From contig DATBFX010000203.1 in the NCBI GenBank assembly GCA_036558305.1, positions 1 to 35,504 on the forward strand: DNA of 35,504 nt, given 5' to 3'. Each line of letters starts with the position of its first letter. Position 1 is the first letter of the stretch. Source of the stretch: DATBFX01 sp036558305 (GTDB lineage Bacteria; Chloroflexota; Chloroflexia; Thermomicrobiales; UBA6265). The notes under the pieces are model-generated. The model had not been told where the DNA came from, did not search any database, and worked only from the letters and a program-made list of their open reading frames with translations. The translations under genes and the position numbers were made by a program. This document shows, piece by piece, positions 1 through 7,828 of this stretch.

Positions 1-37
1 CCGGCGCCCGCACCGTGCCCGCGTAGCGATTTGGCAT
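1..37 (-). CDS. 5' end of an unidentified minus-strand gene (partial)
   Basis: An ATG on the minus strand at 37-35 is preceded, six bases away, by a perfect GGAGGT (plus-strand ACCTCC at 44-49). The frame stays open to the window edge and reads MPNRYAGTVRAP. Only twelve codons are visible, so no function can be assigned. The short start followed by a -VRAP- turn would suit a redoxin-like protein, but that is a guess. It is divergent from ctaAB, so the roughly 240-base spacer should hold promoters for both. A competing reading is the plus-strand tail of a gene ending with TAG at 24-26; the strong ribosome-binding site favours the minus-strand reading. Confidence 0.5.
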   Translation of the reverse strand, partial: MPNRYAGTVRAP

Positions 38-43
38 CTCTGG

Positions 44-49
44 ACCTCC
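44..49 (-). promoter_or_regulatory. Shine-Dalgarno site GGAGGT for the partial minus-strand gene
   Basis: Plus-strand ACCTCC reads GGAGGT on the minus strand, six bases before the ATG at 37-35. It is the main reason for calling a gene start at the window edge. Confidence 0.5.
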
Positions 50-50
50 A

Positions 51-71
51 GCCGGTAGCCGGTAGCCGGTC
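51..71. repeat. Tandem heptamer repeat (GCCGGTA unit, 3 copies)
   Basis: Three consecutive 7-nt units GCCGGTA, GCCGGTA, GCCGGTC. The unit is the reverse complement of the heptamer at 236-263, so the two arrays form a long-range inverted repeat across the divergent spacer upstream of ctaAB. Confidence 0.75.
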
Positions 72-235
72 GTGGGAGTCTAGCGCAGGATTCGGCCCGC
101 CATTTTGTGACTGAGTGCACCCCATGCCTGCGTAAGCCTGGCCCGCGCCTTGCGTCCACCACAGTAGAATACGAGGCGGTTCGCCTAAATCGAACCGCGA
201 CCTACTCCGGCAGACCGACCACCAACGATCATCTC

Positions 236-263
236 TACCGGCTACCAGCTACCGGCTACCGGC
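236..263. repeat. Tandem heptamer repeat (TACCGGC unit, 4 copies)
   Basis: Four 7-nt units: TACCGGC, TACCAGC, TACCGGC, TACCGGC, ending 16 bases before the ctaAB start codon. It is inverted relative to the array at 51-71 and could pair with it. Lying in the 5' leader of ctaAB it may affect translation, but it also belongs to a wider class of heptamer arrays in this window. Confidence 0.75.
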
Positions 264-279
264 TCACCAAGGCTCCGAA

Positions 280-2238
280 ATGACCCGGCTCTACCGCCTC
301 GCCGTTGTGTCCACCGTCAGTACCTACCTCCTCATCATCCTCGGCGGCATCACCCGCGTCAGCGGGTCCGGTCTCGGTTGCGAAGACGATTGGCCCCTCT
401 GCCAGGGCAAACCTTACCCACCCCTCGACGCCATCGCCATCGTCGAGTACCTCCACCGCACCGTCGCCGCCTACATCGGTTTCCTCGTCCTCGCCGTCGC
501 CATCGCGACCTGGATCTCCCCCGCCACCCGCAAACGCACCAAATACATGGCTGCGAGCGCCTTCGGTCTCGTCATCGTGCAGGCCCTCCTCGGCGCCGTC
601 ACCGTTTGGAAGGAGCTGCCGTCGAGTATCGTTACCGCCCACCTCGGCACCGCGATGATCTTCTTCGCCAGCACCCTCCTGACCGCCTACTGGATCGCCC
701 TCGACCGCGGCGAACCCGCCTGGCTCGTCGCCGCCGGTCGCGATCCCGATCTCGTCGAAGACCGCCGCTTCAGCCTGATCGCCGCCGCCGGCGCCCTCGT
801 CACCTTCGTCCTGATCCTCTCCGGCGGCGCCACCAGCACCAGCGGCGCCGCCCTCGCCTGCTGGGAGTGGCCTACCTGCGGCGGCGGCCAGATCGTCCCC
901 GACCGCACCTCCAAATACACCTGGATCAACCTCTCCCACCGCACCATCGCCCTCGTCGGCACCGCCACCGTCGCCATCGTCCTCGCCTCGGCCCTCCGGC
1001 GCCCCGTCACCCGCGCCGCCCGCCGCCTCGCCAAAGGCGCCGCCGCCATCATCGGTCTCCAGATCCTCCTCGGTGCCGCCTACGTCGTCAGCGACGGTTC
1101 CCCCTGGCTCAGTGCCGCCCACCTGGCCACCGCCGCCCTCCTCTGGGCCGTCATGCTCGGCGTCGCCGTCGTCGCCCGCCGCCCCGCCGAATCCGACTGG
1201 GCCCCCGTCCCCTGGCGCCGCTCACCCCTTCGTCCCGCCGGCGGCGTCGCCGCCGAAACCGTCCTCCAGATGAGCGCCCCCACGGACGGACCCGGACTCG
1301 CCCTCGACGGCAGCGGCACCGCGGCCCTCACCGCCCCCAGTCTGACCGCCCTCCGCGCACCCGATCTCCGTCGCACCGGCGAGCTGATCTCCGACTACGT
1401 CGCCCTCATGAAACCCGGCATCCTCTCCCTCCTGCTGGCGACGACCCTCGGCGGCATGCTCGTCGCGGCGGAAGGACTCCCCTCCCTCGGATTGGTCCTG
1501 GCTACCATGCTCGGCGGTATCCTCTCCGCCGGCGGCGCCAACGTCCTCAACTGCTACATCGACCGCGACATCGACCAACTGATGCACCGCACCAAAAAGC
1601 GCGGCACCGCCAGCGGCCGCATCTCCCCCCGCGCCGCCCTCCTTTTCGGTCTCACCCTGACCGTCGCCTCGGTCCTCGTCTTCGGTCTCCTCGTCAACTG
1701 GCTCGCCGCCGCCCTCGCCCTCGCCGGCAACCTCTACTACGTCCTCGTCTACACCCGCCTACTCAAACGGCGTACCCCGCAGAACATCGTCATCGGCGGT
1801 GCCGCCGGCGCCATGCCGCCGGTGGTCGGCTGGGCCGCCGCCACCGGTCACCTCTCCGTCGCCGCCGTCCTCCTCTTCGCCATCATCTACTACTGGACGC
1901 CGCCCCACTTCTGGGCGCTCGCCCTCCTCAAGCAGGGCGAATACGGCCGCGCCGCCGTTCCCATGCTCCCCGTCGTCGCCGGCGAAGGCGAAACCCGGCG
2001 CCAGGTCCTCCTCTACTCGATCCTCCTCGCCGCCGTCTCCCTCCTCCTCGTCGCCTTCGGTCTGGGCTGGATCTACCTGACCGGCGCCCTCGTCCTCAAC
2101 GGCATCTTCGTCGCCTACGCCTTCCAGCTCTACCGCGCCCCCAGCAAGCGCCTCGCCCGCCAGCTCTTCTTCTTCTCCCTCTGGTACCTCGCCCTCATCT
2201 TCGCCGCCATGGTCGCCGACCGACTGGTGCTGGCATAG
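280..2238 (+). CDS. ctaAB: Heme A synthase / protoheme IX farnesyltransferase fusion (CtaA-CtaB)
   Basis: A 652-residue integral membrane protein that joins the two last steps of heme A formation. The N-terminal half (about 1-300) is COX15/CtaA: the extracytoplasmic pairs C34/C41 and C194/C200, and histidines H59, H121, H220 and H281 in the usual EYLHR, TAHLG, LSHRT and AAHLA settings. A soluble Pro/Arg-rich linker (about 300-365) leads to a UbiA-type prenyltransferase (about 370-652) with the Mg-diphosphate motif NCYIDRDID (N424, D428, D432) and the later YYWTPPHFWAL loop. CtaB makes heme O from heme B and farnesyl diphosphate; CtaA oxidises heme O to heme A for an aa3-type terminal oxidase. 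Such fusions are known in Chloroflexota. The start codon is the first ATG after the heptamer array, with only a weak AAGG site. No oxidase subunit genes follow in this window. Confidence 0.95.
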   Translation: MTRLYRLAVVSTVSTYLLIILGGITRVSGSGLGCEDDWPLCQGKPYPPLDAIAIVEYLHRTVAAYIGFLVLAVAIATWISPATRKRTKYMAASAFGLVIVQALLGAVTVWKELPSSIVTAHLGTAMIFFASTLLTAYWIALDRGEPAWLVAAGRDPDLVEDRRFSLIAAAGALVTFVLILSGGATSTSGAALACWEWPTCGGGQIVPDRTSKYTWINLSHRTIALVGTATVAIVLASALRRPVTRAARRLAKGAAAIIGLQILLGAAYVVSDGSPWLSAAHLATAALLWAVMLGVAVVARRPAESDWAPVPWRRSPLRPAGGVAAETVLQMSAPTDGPGLALDGSGTAALTAPSLTALRAPDLRRTGELISDYVALMKPGILSLLLATTLGGMLVAAEGLPSLGLVLATMLGGILSAGGANVLNCYIDRDIDQLMHRTKKRGTASGRISPRAALLFGLTLTVASVLVFGLLVNWLAAALALAGNLYYVLVYTRLLKRRTPQNIVIGGAAGAMPPVVGWAAATGHLSVAAVLLFAIIYYWTPPHFWALALLKQGEYGRAAVPMLPVVAGEGETRRQVLLYSILLAAVSLLLVAFGLGWIYLTGALVLNGIFVAYAFQLYRAPSKRLARQLFFFSLWYLALIFAAMVADRLVLA

Positions 2239-2266
2239 CGAGTCGGCCCCCCTTCCCCCCGGGATT

Positions 2267-2481
2267 GGCTCAAAGGGGTGGGAAGCGGGAACGAAGCGGC
2301 ACGGCGGCGGACGGGGCGGCGGGGGCCGCCGCCGCCGGAGGGCGGTCGCGGGGCGAGCGCACGGGACCCCTCCGGCCGGACGGGCGGCCGCGCGCCCCCG
2401 TTCTGCCGGGGTCCGCCCCGCCGCTCGCCCCGCGTTCCCCTCGCCCTGCCACCATCCATCCGCGACCCACCCCTTTGAGCC
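2267..2481. repeat. 215-bp inverted-repeat element (MITE-like or structured RNA)
   Basis: It fills most of the 360-base gap between ctaAB and the aminotransferase. The outer arms are 16-bp perfect inverted repeats: GGCTCAAAGGGGTGGG at 2267-2282 and its complement at 2466-2481. Nested inside are a perfect 13-bp pair (CGCGGGGCGAGCG at 2347-2359 with 2422-2434) and a 7-bp pair (GGACCCC at 2364-2370 with 2408-2414). The nested symmetry suggests one large folded unit. It has no convincing reading frame: open frames here are Arg/Pro/Gly-rich artefacts. It could be a non-autonomous mobile element, or a transcription end for ctaAB. Confidence 0.7.
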
Positions 2482-2598
2482 CAGGATGGGGGGGCCGGGG
2501 GGGCCGAAACCCCGTGGACACCCCGCCACCCCACCGGCGACAATGCCCACCGCACATTCGCCGGCCCAACCGCCGCTCCACGGGAAGGACACCAACCG

Positions 2599-3960
2599 AT
2601 GTCGATGACCCAAACCTGGAATACCGAAGAACTCGTCGCCAAGGACAAGGCCCACCTCCTCCACCCCGTCTCCAATCTCAAGTCCGTCCGCGACAACGGC
2701 CCCCTCGTCCTCGCCCGCGGCGAAGGCGTCTACCTCTGGGACACCGACGGCAAACGCTACATCGACGGTTTCGCCGGACTCTGGAACGTCAACGTCGGCC
2801 ACGGTCGCCACGAACTCGCCGTCGCCGCCGCCGAGCAAATCGACGAGGTCGCCTTCGTCCCCACCTTCTTCGGTCTCGCCGCCCCGCCCGCCATCGAACT
2901 CGCCGCCAAACTCGCCGACCTCTTCCCCGGCCCCCTCAACCACATCCACTTCACCTCCGGCGGCGCCGAGTCCAACGAAACCGCCCTCAAAATCGCCCGC
3001 TACTACTGGTACCTCAAAGGCAAACCGGACAAGGTGAAAATCATCTCCCGCAAGATGGGCTACCACGGCATCGCCATGGGCGCCCTCGCCGCCACCGGCA
3101 TCCCCACCTACCACGAAGGCTTCGGCCCCGGCGTCCCCGGCTACGTCCACGTCCTCGCCCCCTACAAATACCGCAACGGCGACGGTCTCTCCGACGACGC
3201 CTTCGTCGCCAAACTCGTCGACGACCTCGAACAGACCATCGCCCGCGAAGGATCAGAGACCATCGCCGCCATGATCGGCGAACCCGTCCAGGGCGCCGGC
3301 GGCGTCGTCGTCCCCCCGGCCGGCTACTGGCCCGCCGTCGCCCAGGTCCTCAAGAAACACGACATCCTGCTCATCTCCGATGAGGTCATCTGCGGTTTCG
3401 GCCGCACCGGCCAGATGTTCGGCATGCAGACCTACGGTTTCCAACCCGACCTCGCCTCCTTCGCCAAAGGCGTCACCTCCGGCTACGTCCCCCTCGGCGG
3501 CGTCGCCGTCTCCGACGACGTCTTCGACGTCCTCAGCGAACCCGACCGCATATTCATGCACGGGTTCACCTACTCCGGCCACCCCGTCGCCTGCGCCGTC
3601 GGTCTCCGCAACATCCAGATCATCGAAGAGGAAGGCATCCCCGCCAACGCCGCCCTCGCCGGCGACTACCTCCTCGCCCAACTCCACCGCCGCCTCGACA
3701 ACCACCCCAACGTCGGCGAAGTCCGCGGCAAAGGCTGCATGTTCATCGTCGAGCTCGTCGCCGACAAAACCACCAAAGCCAAATTCGACCCCGCCCTCAA
3801 CTACGGCCCCAAACTGCAAAACGCCCTCCGCCGCAACGGTCTCATCGTCCGCGCCAGCAACGACGGCATCTCCATCGCCCCACCCCTCATCATCAATGAA
3901 TCCCAGTGCGACCAAATCGCCGGCACCATCGCCGCCACCCTCCCCGAAATCCTCGGCTAA
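2599..3960 (+). CDS. Class III pyridoxal-phosphate aminotransferase
   Basis: A 453-residue fold-type I aminotransferase of the omega-amino-acid/acetylornithine class (class III). Visible landmarks are the glycine-rich phosphate-binding stretch SGGAESNET (about 120-128), the aspartate D261 in DEVICGFGRTG that contacts the pyridine nitrogen, and the Schiff-base lysine K290 in ASFAKG. The N-terminal YLWDTDGKRYIDGFAGLWNVNVGHGR is close to the omega-amino acid:pyruvate and putrescine/beta-alanine transaminase branch. The substrate cannot be fixed from sequence alone. The start is preceded by GGAAGGA about ten bases upstream; a second in-frame ATG follows two codons later. It appears monocistronic and is followed by a very strong hairpin at 4047-4087. 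Confidence 0.92.
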   Translation: MSMTQTWNTEELVAKDKAHLLHPVSNLKSVRDNGPLVLARGEGVYLWDTDGKRYIDGFAGLWNVNVGHGRHELAVAAAEQIDEVAFVPTFFGLAAPPAIELAAKLADLFPGPLNHIHFTSGGAESNETALKIARYYWYLKGKPDKVKIISRKMGYHGIAMGALAATGIPTYHEGFGPGVPGYVHVLAPYKYRNGDGLSDDAFVAKLVDDLEQTIAREGSETIAAMIGEPVQGAGGVVVPPAGYWPAVAQVLKKHDILLISDEVICGFGRTGQMFGMQTYGFQPDLASFAKGVTSGYVPLGGVAVSDDVFDVLSEPDRIFMHGFTYSGHPVACAVGLRNIQIIEEEGIPANAALAGDYLLAQLHRRLDNHPNVGEVRGKGCMFIVELVADKTTKAKFDPALNYGPKLQNALRRNGLIVRASNDGISIAPPLIINESQCDQIAGTIAATLPEILG

Positions 3961-4046
3961 CCGTCGTCTCGTGCTCCCCTTTCCCCCTGCGTAGGGGGCC
4001 GGGTACCCTCTGGGTGGCGGCCGGGGGATAGGGGGCCGGCCCTTAA

Positions 4047-4087
4047 GCGACGACCCCGTTCCTGATTCCCAGGAACGGGGTCGTCGC
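4047..4087 (+). terminator. Strong hairpin downstream of the aminotransferase gene
   Basis: A perfect 18-bp stem, GCGACGACCCCGTTCCTG at 4047-4064 pairing with 4070-4087, around a five-base ATTCC loop. There is no long T tract after it (CTTGT), so it may be a terminator of the GC-rich-host type or a 3' mRNA stabiliser. Confidence 0.8.
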
Positions 4088-4355
4088 CTTGTCCGGGCCT
4101 CCCCAGCCCGCATTGGGCCCAGCGGCGCATCGCGCGAACCCTTCGGCACCGCGTCCCCGGACGCGCCACCTCCCAAGCCCACCGCCATTCTGCGCGCCTC
4201 CATTCCAGAACACATCCTGAAAATTACCGATTCCGCCCGCCCATCCCCTCCTGCCCAGTTACGTGATTTCCTGGATGCGTCAACCGCTCGCCCCAGCCAG
4301 AATCGAACCATGCCGGCCCCACCAATCGTCCCCGGCAACGCGCATCAGCACCCAC
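4088..4355. other. Spacer between the terminator and the secreted cupin-like gene
   Basis: About 270 bases of mixed sequence with no credible reading frame on either strand. It must carry the promoter of the next gene, but I see no clear -35/-10 pair. Just upstream (around 3991-4042) the motif TAGGGGGCCGG occurs twice as a direct repeat. Confidence 0.5.
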
Positions 4356-4361
4356 AGGAGG
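4356..4361 (+). promoter_or_regulatory. Shine-Dalgarno AGGAGG deciding a GTG start
   Basis: A perfect AGGAGG stands five bases before GTG 4367. An in-frame ATG at 4310 has no such site and would put a charged, Pro-rich tail before the signal peptide, so GTG 4367 is the likely start. Confidence 0.8.
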
Positions 4362-4366
4362 TCGCC

Positions 4367-5554
4367 GTGAATCGCCCACGTTCGTCCTTCCGCTCGTCGC
4401 CCGCCCTCATCGCCGGCACGGTCGCCCTCCTCCTTACCCTCATTCCGACGCGCGCCCTCGCCGACCCCAACGCCCCCGGTCCCGGCGGCACCTCCTTCCC
4501 CGTCATCGCCCAGGGCGTCGGCGCCATCAGCACCGACCGCGCCGCCTGGCGCGTCGTCAAGGACACCGCCCAACTCCCCGGCGACGCGGAACCCCTCGAA
4601 CGCGCCCTCGGCTTCGCCCTCGCCACCGACGACGCCGTCCTCGTCACCGACGAGAACACCGGCGCCCAACAACGCCTCGCCGCCGCCGAAGCCGCCTTCA
4701 TCCCCGAGGGCGCCGTCCAGCGCCACGAAAGCCTCGGCGATGCCCCCGCCCCCTACTTCCGCCTCGCCCTCGTCCCGCCCGAAGACGCCGACTTCACCGC
4801 CGGCGGCGACCTCGTCCTCGCCGGCGAACCCTTCGCCGCCCCCTCCGGTCGCCGCGACCTCGACCTCATCCTCGGCAACCTCCGGTCCGGCACCACCGCG
4901 ACCCTCTCCGACTCCGGCTTCCCGACGGTCCTGCTCACCCTGACCGGCAGCTTCTCCGTCGGCGTCGCCGAAGGCGGCGGCGGCCCGACCACCCTCGCCG
5001 CGGGCGAGGCGATGGTCATCCAGGGCGACCGGAAAGTGAAAGCCACCGGCCCCAACGCCTCCGTCTTCGTCGCCGCCGTCATCGGCCCCGAAATCCCCTC
5101 ATCAAGTGCTCAGCCGATCGACCAAAGCAACGGCAACGACGGCACCGGCAACGACGGAACCACCGACAACGGAAGCGACAACACCGGCAAGCAAGTCGGC
5201 AGCATCGGCGTCTGGGTCTACGACTGCCCGCCCGACGTGAGCTACCAGGACCTCACCGTCCCCTACCCCACCGGCACCTGCACCGAAGATCCCGCGGCCA
5301 CCTTCGCCACCCTCACCGGCGACAACCTCCCCGGCGGCCACCTGACCCTCGACGACCTCACCCCCGGCGAGGGCAACAACTTCTGGTCGGTTCCCTACGG
5401 CGACTACACCCTCGCCACCGACAACTCCGTCCAGGTCATCGTCGACCCCGCCGACGCCCTCGGCGAAACCACCGGCAACACCGCCATCCTCTGGCCCCTC
5501 ACCATCAACGCCGATCACCCCAACCTCAGCATCGGGATTTACCTTCTCCACTGA
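4367..5554 (+). CDS. Secreted protein with cupin-like N-terminal region and C-terminal beta domain
   Basis: A 395-residue exported protein. After the GTG start come basic residues and a hydrophobic stretch (SPALIAGTVALLLTLIPTRALA), a signal peptide probably cut after ALA. Residues about 30-245 look like two cupin-type beta barrels, with repeated patterns of a Gly/Ala-rich strand, 'AAEAAFIPEGAVQRHES' and later 'TLAAGEAMVIQGD'. The second matches the usual sensor/storage-cupin wording '-L.AGE...I.-'. An Asn/Gly/Asp/Thr-rich linker (about 250-275) follows, then a roughly 115-residue domain that keeps two cysteines (CPP..., GTCTED) and resembles prealbumin-like surface domains. No enzyme motif is visible. 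Family assignment is by pattern only; secretion is well supported. A terminator-like hairpin follows at 5579-5614. Confidence 0.75.
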   Translation: MNRPRSSFRSSPALIAGTVALLLTLIPTRALADPNAPGPGGTSFPVIAQGVGAISTDRAAWRVVKDTAQLPGDAEPLERALGFALATDDAVLVTDENTGAQQRLAAAEAAFIPEGAVQRHESLGDAPAPYFRLALVPPEDADFTAGGDLVLAGEPFAAPSGRRDLDLILGNLRSGTTATLSDSGFPTVLLTLTGSFSVGVAEGGGGPTTLAAGEAMVIQGDRKVKATGPNASVFVAAVIGPEIPSSSAQPIDQSNGNDGTGNDGTTDNGSDNTGKQVGSIGVWVYDCPPDVSYQDLTVPYPTGTCTEDPAATFATLTGDNLPGGHLTLDDLTPGEGNNFWSVPYGDYTLATDNSVQVIVDPADALGETTGNTAILWPLTINADHPNLSIGIYLLH

Positions 5555-5578
5555 TGAGGCGTTGCCCACCGCCGTCAC

Positions 5579-5614
5579 GCCGGCCCCGATCCTCGGTGCC
5601 AGGACCGGGCCGGC
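5579..5614 (+). terminator. Hairpin after the secreted cupin-like gene
   Basis: GCCGGCCCCGATCCT (5579-5593) pairs with AGGACCGGGCCGGC (5601-5614) with one mismatch and one bulge, starting 24 bases after the stop codon. No T tract follows. Confidence 0.6.
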
Positions 5615-6027
5615 GCCGTCTCAGGTCCCGCCCGACGCGCCTTACCGAGCCCGTGCTCCCCGGACGGCCTCGCACCGTGAACATCACCGATCTACGTATT
5701 TCGTCTCCGGCCGCGAATAGGTGTCGTCTACGTCATCCAATAGGTGATCTGATGGATGCGCTGGACACCTACGCACGCGACAATCGGATCGTGGCGACGG
5801 ATCGACCGCGCCGCACTCGATCGTCGAGTCCCGCTCGTCGGCTAGGTCACGGATTCGTGAATTATCTGCCTTCTTCCTTCCTCCCGCGCTCCGGTGCGTC
5901 TGCAGTCCGGTTCACTCCCTCGCCCCAGACCATCGCCGGACCGGCGAGCGACCCCGCGTGTCCGAGCCCGGCATCGGGTACCCTTCCCGCACGGAATCGA
6001 CGCAAACAGCGGAAGAGGAGGAGAGCG
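5615..6027. other. Long spacer upstream of the first luciferase-like gene
   Basis: About 410 bases with no convincing gene. The frame of the downstream gene happens to stay open through it, but the composition (Arg/Ser/Pro-rich, no conserved pattern) and the strong ribosome-binding site at 6011-6023 argue that translation starts at 6028. The AATAGGTG motif occurs twice (about 5717 and 5740). Confidence 0.5.
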
Positions 6028-7029
6028 ATGACCCGGCACCCCTGGGTGGCGCAGGCGGATCGCGGTCTGCGGTGGGGCGTCCAGTTGATCGTCCCGGCCG
6101 AGCACGATGCCCTGCCGCGCCTGATCGAGACTGGTCGCATGGTCGAAGACCTCGGCTACGACGCCCTCTTCGTCTTCGACCACCCCTCCGTCCACGCCGA
6201 TCCCTGGATCGCCCTCGCCGGTCTGGCCACGGCCACCTCCCGGGTCCGCCTCGGCTCCGCCGTCAACTGCGCCTGGTACCGCCACCCCGCCTACCTCGCC
6301 CGCCTCGCCGCCGACCTCGACAACCTCAGCGGCGGCCGTCTCATCCTCGGCGTCGGTTCGGGCTGGATGGAGTCCGAGTTCCGCGCCCTCGATGTCCCGT
6401 TCCTGCCGATCCCCGCCCGCCAGAGCGGTCTCGACGAAGCCCTGACGATCGTCCAGGGTGTCTGGGGACCGGAGCCGTTCTCCTACGCCGGAACGCATTT
6501 CCGGGTCGAGGCGATGCAGGTCACGCCGCCGCCCCGGCAACGACCCCGCCCCCCGATCCTGATCGGCGGCAGCGGCGAACGCAAAACCCTCCGCCAGGTC
6601 GCCCGCTTCGGCGACGCCTGCAACGTCCGCGAGGCAACCGCGATCACCGACGGCACCGTCAGCCACGAGCAGCGCGCCGCCGCCGTTCGCCGCAAGTACG
6701 ACGCGCTGCGCGCCCACTGCGCCGAACTCGGCCGCCCCGCCGACGAGGTTCTCCGTACACACTTCACCCTCTACCTCGTCCTCGCCCCGACCGCCCCGGC
6801 GGTCGCGGCAAAACTCGACCTGCTCGACACCTCCCGCTCGACCTCGCCCGGTACCCGCCGCGACGGCAAAGTCCACGTCTTCGGCGCCACTCCGGATCAG
6901 GCCGCCGACTATTACCGCGCCATCGCCGCCGCCGGCACCCAGTATTTCGTCGTCCAACTCGACGGCACCGACCACGAGACGATCCGTCTCCTAGCCGAAG
7001 AGGTCGCACCGCGGGTCGCCGGCGCGTGA
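6028..7029 (+). CDS. Luciferase-like (LLM class) F420-dependent oxidoreductase
   Basis: A 333-residue TIM-barrel protein of the bacterial luciferase/F420-reductase superfamily. The start ATG follows a purine run GGAAGAGGAGGAGAG. Typical elements in order: the first strand RWGVQLIVP, 'VEDLGYDALFVFDHP' (strand 2), 'ATSRVRLGSAVNCAWYRHPAYLARLAADLDNLSGGRLILGVG', of which the SGGR-LGVGSGW stretch is diagnostic, and 'RPPILIGGSGERKTLRQVARFGDACN' near the C-terminal third. The family uses coenzyme F420 or FMN; the substrate is unknown. A second, shorter member lies at 34209-35066 and is only distantly similar. Confidence 0.9.
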   Translation: MTRHPWVAQADRGLRWGVQLIVPAEHDALPRLIETGRMVEDLGYDALFVFDHPSVHADPWIALAGLATATSRVRLGSAVNCAWYRHPAYLARLAADLDNLSGGRLILGVGSGWMESEFRALDVPFLPIPARQSGLDEALTIVQGVWGPEPFSYAGTHFRVEAMQVTPPPRQRPRPPILIGGSGERKTLRQVARFGDACNVREATAITDGTVSHEQRAAAVRRKYDALRAHCAELGRPADEVLRTHFTLYLVLAPTAPAVAAKLDLLDTSRSTSPGTRRDGKVHVFGATPDQAADYYRAIAAAGTQYFVVQLDGTDHETIRLLAEEVAPRVAGA

Positions 7030-7156
7030 CGCGCGGTGAGGGTCGGCAGGACTGCCTAGCCGCCCCATTCACGTCCAGATCGGCATTTCTCACGATGCCA
7101 TGCCCACACCCGTCCACTAGGATCGGCCACACGTCGCCGGAGGGAGGATGCGACGC

Positions 7157-7222
7157 ATGACGACCGTATCGACGAATCGCGGACCGCCGAGTCGCCCATC
7201 GTCTGAGGAGGAGATCGGCTAA
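7157..7222 (+). CDS. Possible 21-residue peptide (MTTVSTNRGPPSR... ending EEEIG)
   Basis: A small open frame between the oxidoreductase and the LuxR-type gene. GGAGGGAGG at 7139-7147 directly abuts an ATG at 7148; a second in-frame ATG at 7157 sits nine bases from the site and is the better start. The same arrangement (a ribosome site touching a first start, with a second start nine bases on) is found at the precursor gene at 7924. The peptide ends SSEEEIG. It has no recognisable family and could be a leader peptide for the regulator or chance. Confidence 0.25.
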   Translation: MTTVSTNRGPPSRPSSEEEIG

Positions 7223-7290
7223 GCGACGCGCATGCCACGGATGATTTGACGTTCGATAGGTCGTGCAACGACGCACGCGAGGTACGAATC

Positions 7291-7722
7291 ATGTTTGTTA
7301 CCCACGTGAATGGACTTGGCCGCCGCCCCGCTCTCCTGAGCGTCGCCGGCTCGGTGCTTGGACACGCCGCTCGTTACGCGAAGCGGATCGGGACCGAATC
7401 GACACCCTACGCCGCCGAGGTGGCGGCCGTGCCGACCCCCGCGGTCATCAGGAATGCCGAACGCTCGTTCACCGGCAGCGACGTCACCTCTGCTCCCGTC
7501 GAGCCGCCGGCGGTGTGCGCTGCGCCCGTCCACGGTCTCACCCGGCGCGAGCACGAGGTCCTGCACCTGCTGGTCGCGGGGCACACCGATCCTCAGATCG
7601 CCGACCGGCTCTGCATCTCGCCGCGCACCGCCTCCTGGCACGTCGGCCGCATCCTGGCCAAACTCGGGACCCCCTCCCGCACCTCGGCCGCGATCGCCGC
7701 CGTCCGCCTGGGATTGGCGTAA
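7291..7722 (+). CDS. Small LuxR-type DNA-binding regulator, first gene of the putative RiPP locus
   Basis: A 143-residue protein. Residues 1-80 are unassigned and Ala/Pro/Val-rich, without a receiver or autoinducer-binding domain. Residues about 83-143 form a GerE/LuxR winged helix-turn-helix: GLTRREHEVLHLLVAGHTDPQIADRLCISPRTASWHVGRILAKLG, with the canonical LT.RE.EVL start and the IA..L.IS..T...H. recognition region. It would bind DNA and probably controls the precursor promoter just downstream. ATG 7291 follows GAGG by eight bases; a TTG at 7246 would add fifteen residues. A perfect hairpin lies 19 bases after the stop, so it is probably transcribed separately from the precursor gene. The lack of a sensor domain leaves its signal unknown. 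Confidence 0.85.
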   Translation: MFVTHVNGLGRRPALLSVAGSVLGHAARYAKRIGTESTPYAAEVAAVPTPAVIRNAERSFTGSDVTSAPVEPPAVCAAPVHGLTRREHEVLHLLVAGHTDPQIADRLCISPRTASWHVGRILAKLGTPSRTSAAIAAVRLGLA

Positions 7723-7741
7723 TCGACCCACCCCGCATGTC

Positions 7742-7775
7742 TACGGGGTTTTCGCCGCAGCCCGAAAACCCCGTA
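7742..7775 (+). terminator. Perfect 13-bp hairpin between regulator and precursor gene
   Basis: TACGGGGTTTTCG (7742-7754) pairs perfectly with CGAAAACCCCGTA (7763-7775) around an eight-base loop. It follows the regulator stop codon closely. No T tract follows, so it may terminate, attenuate, or serve as a palindromic protein-binding site. Confidence 0.7.
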
Positions 7776-7785
7776 AGACTGTCGA

Positions 7786-7814
7786 TAGGCACGACACCCA
7801 GCGGGTCCTATGGT
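7786..7814 (+). promoter_or_regulatory. Candidate promoter for the peptide precursor operon
   Basis: TAGGCA (7786-7791) and TATGGT (7809-7814) are separated by exactly 17 bases, each matching four of six consensus positions. It lies between the regulator's terminator-like hairpin and the precursor, where a promoter is expected, and would give a roughly 100-base leader. Confidence 0.4.
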
Positions 7815-7828
7815 GAGGTCAGACCGCC

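Noticed and set aside
2239..2598. CRISPR-like or tRNA-like structure in the GC-rich gap
   Set aside because: The symmetry is that of nested inverted repeats; no regularly spaced direct repeats and no cloverleaf with CCA-type ends.
378..3383. 1001-residue plus-strand open frame rich in Arg and Pro
   Set aside because: It overlaps ctaAB and the aminotransferase in another frame and reads only as low-complexity Arg/Pro/His; a shadow caused by C-ending codons.
5615..6027. N-terminal extension of the luciferase-like protein (open frame from 5554)
   Set aside because: Arg/Ser/Pro-rich without similarity to the family, and a strong ribosome site precedes ATG 6028.
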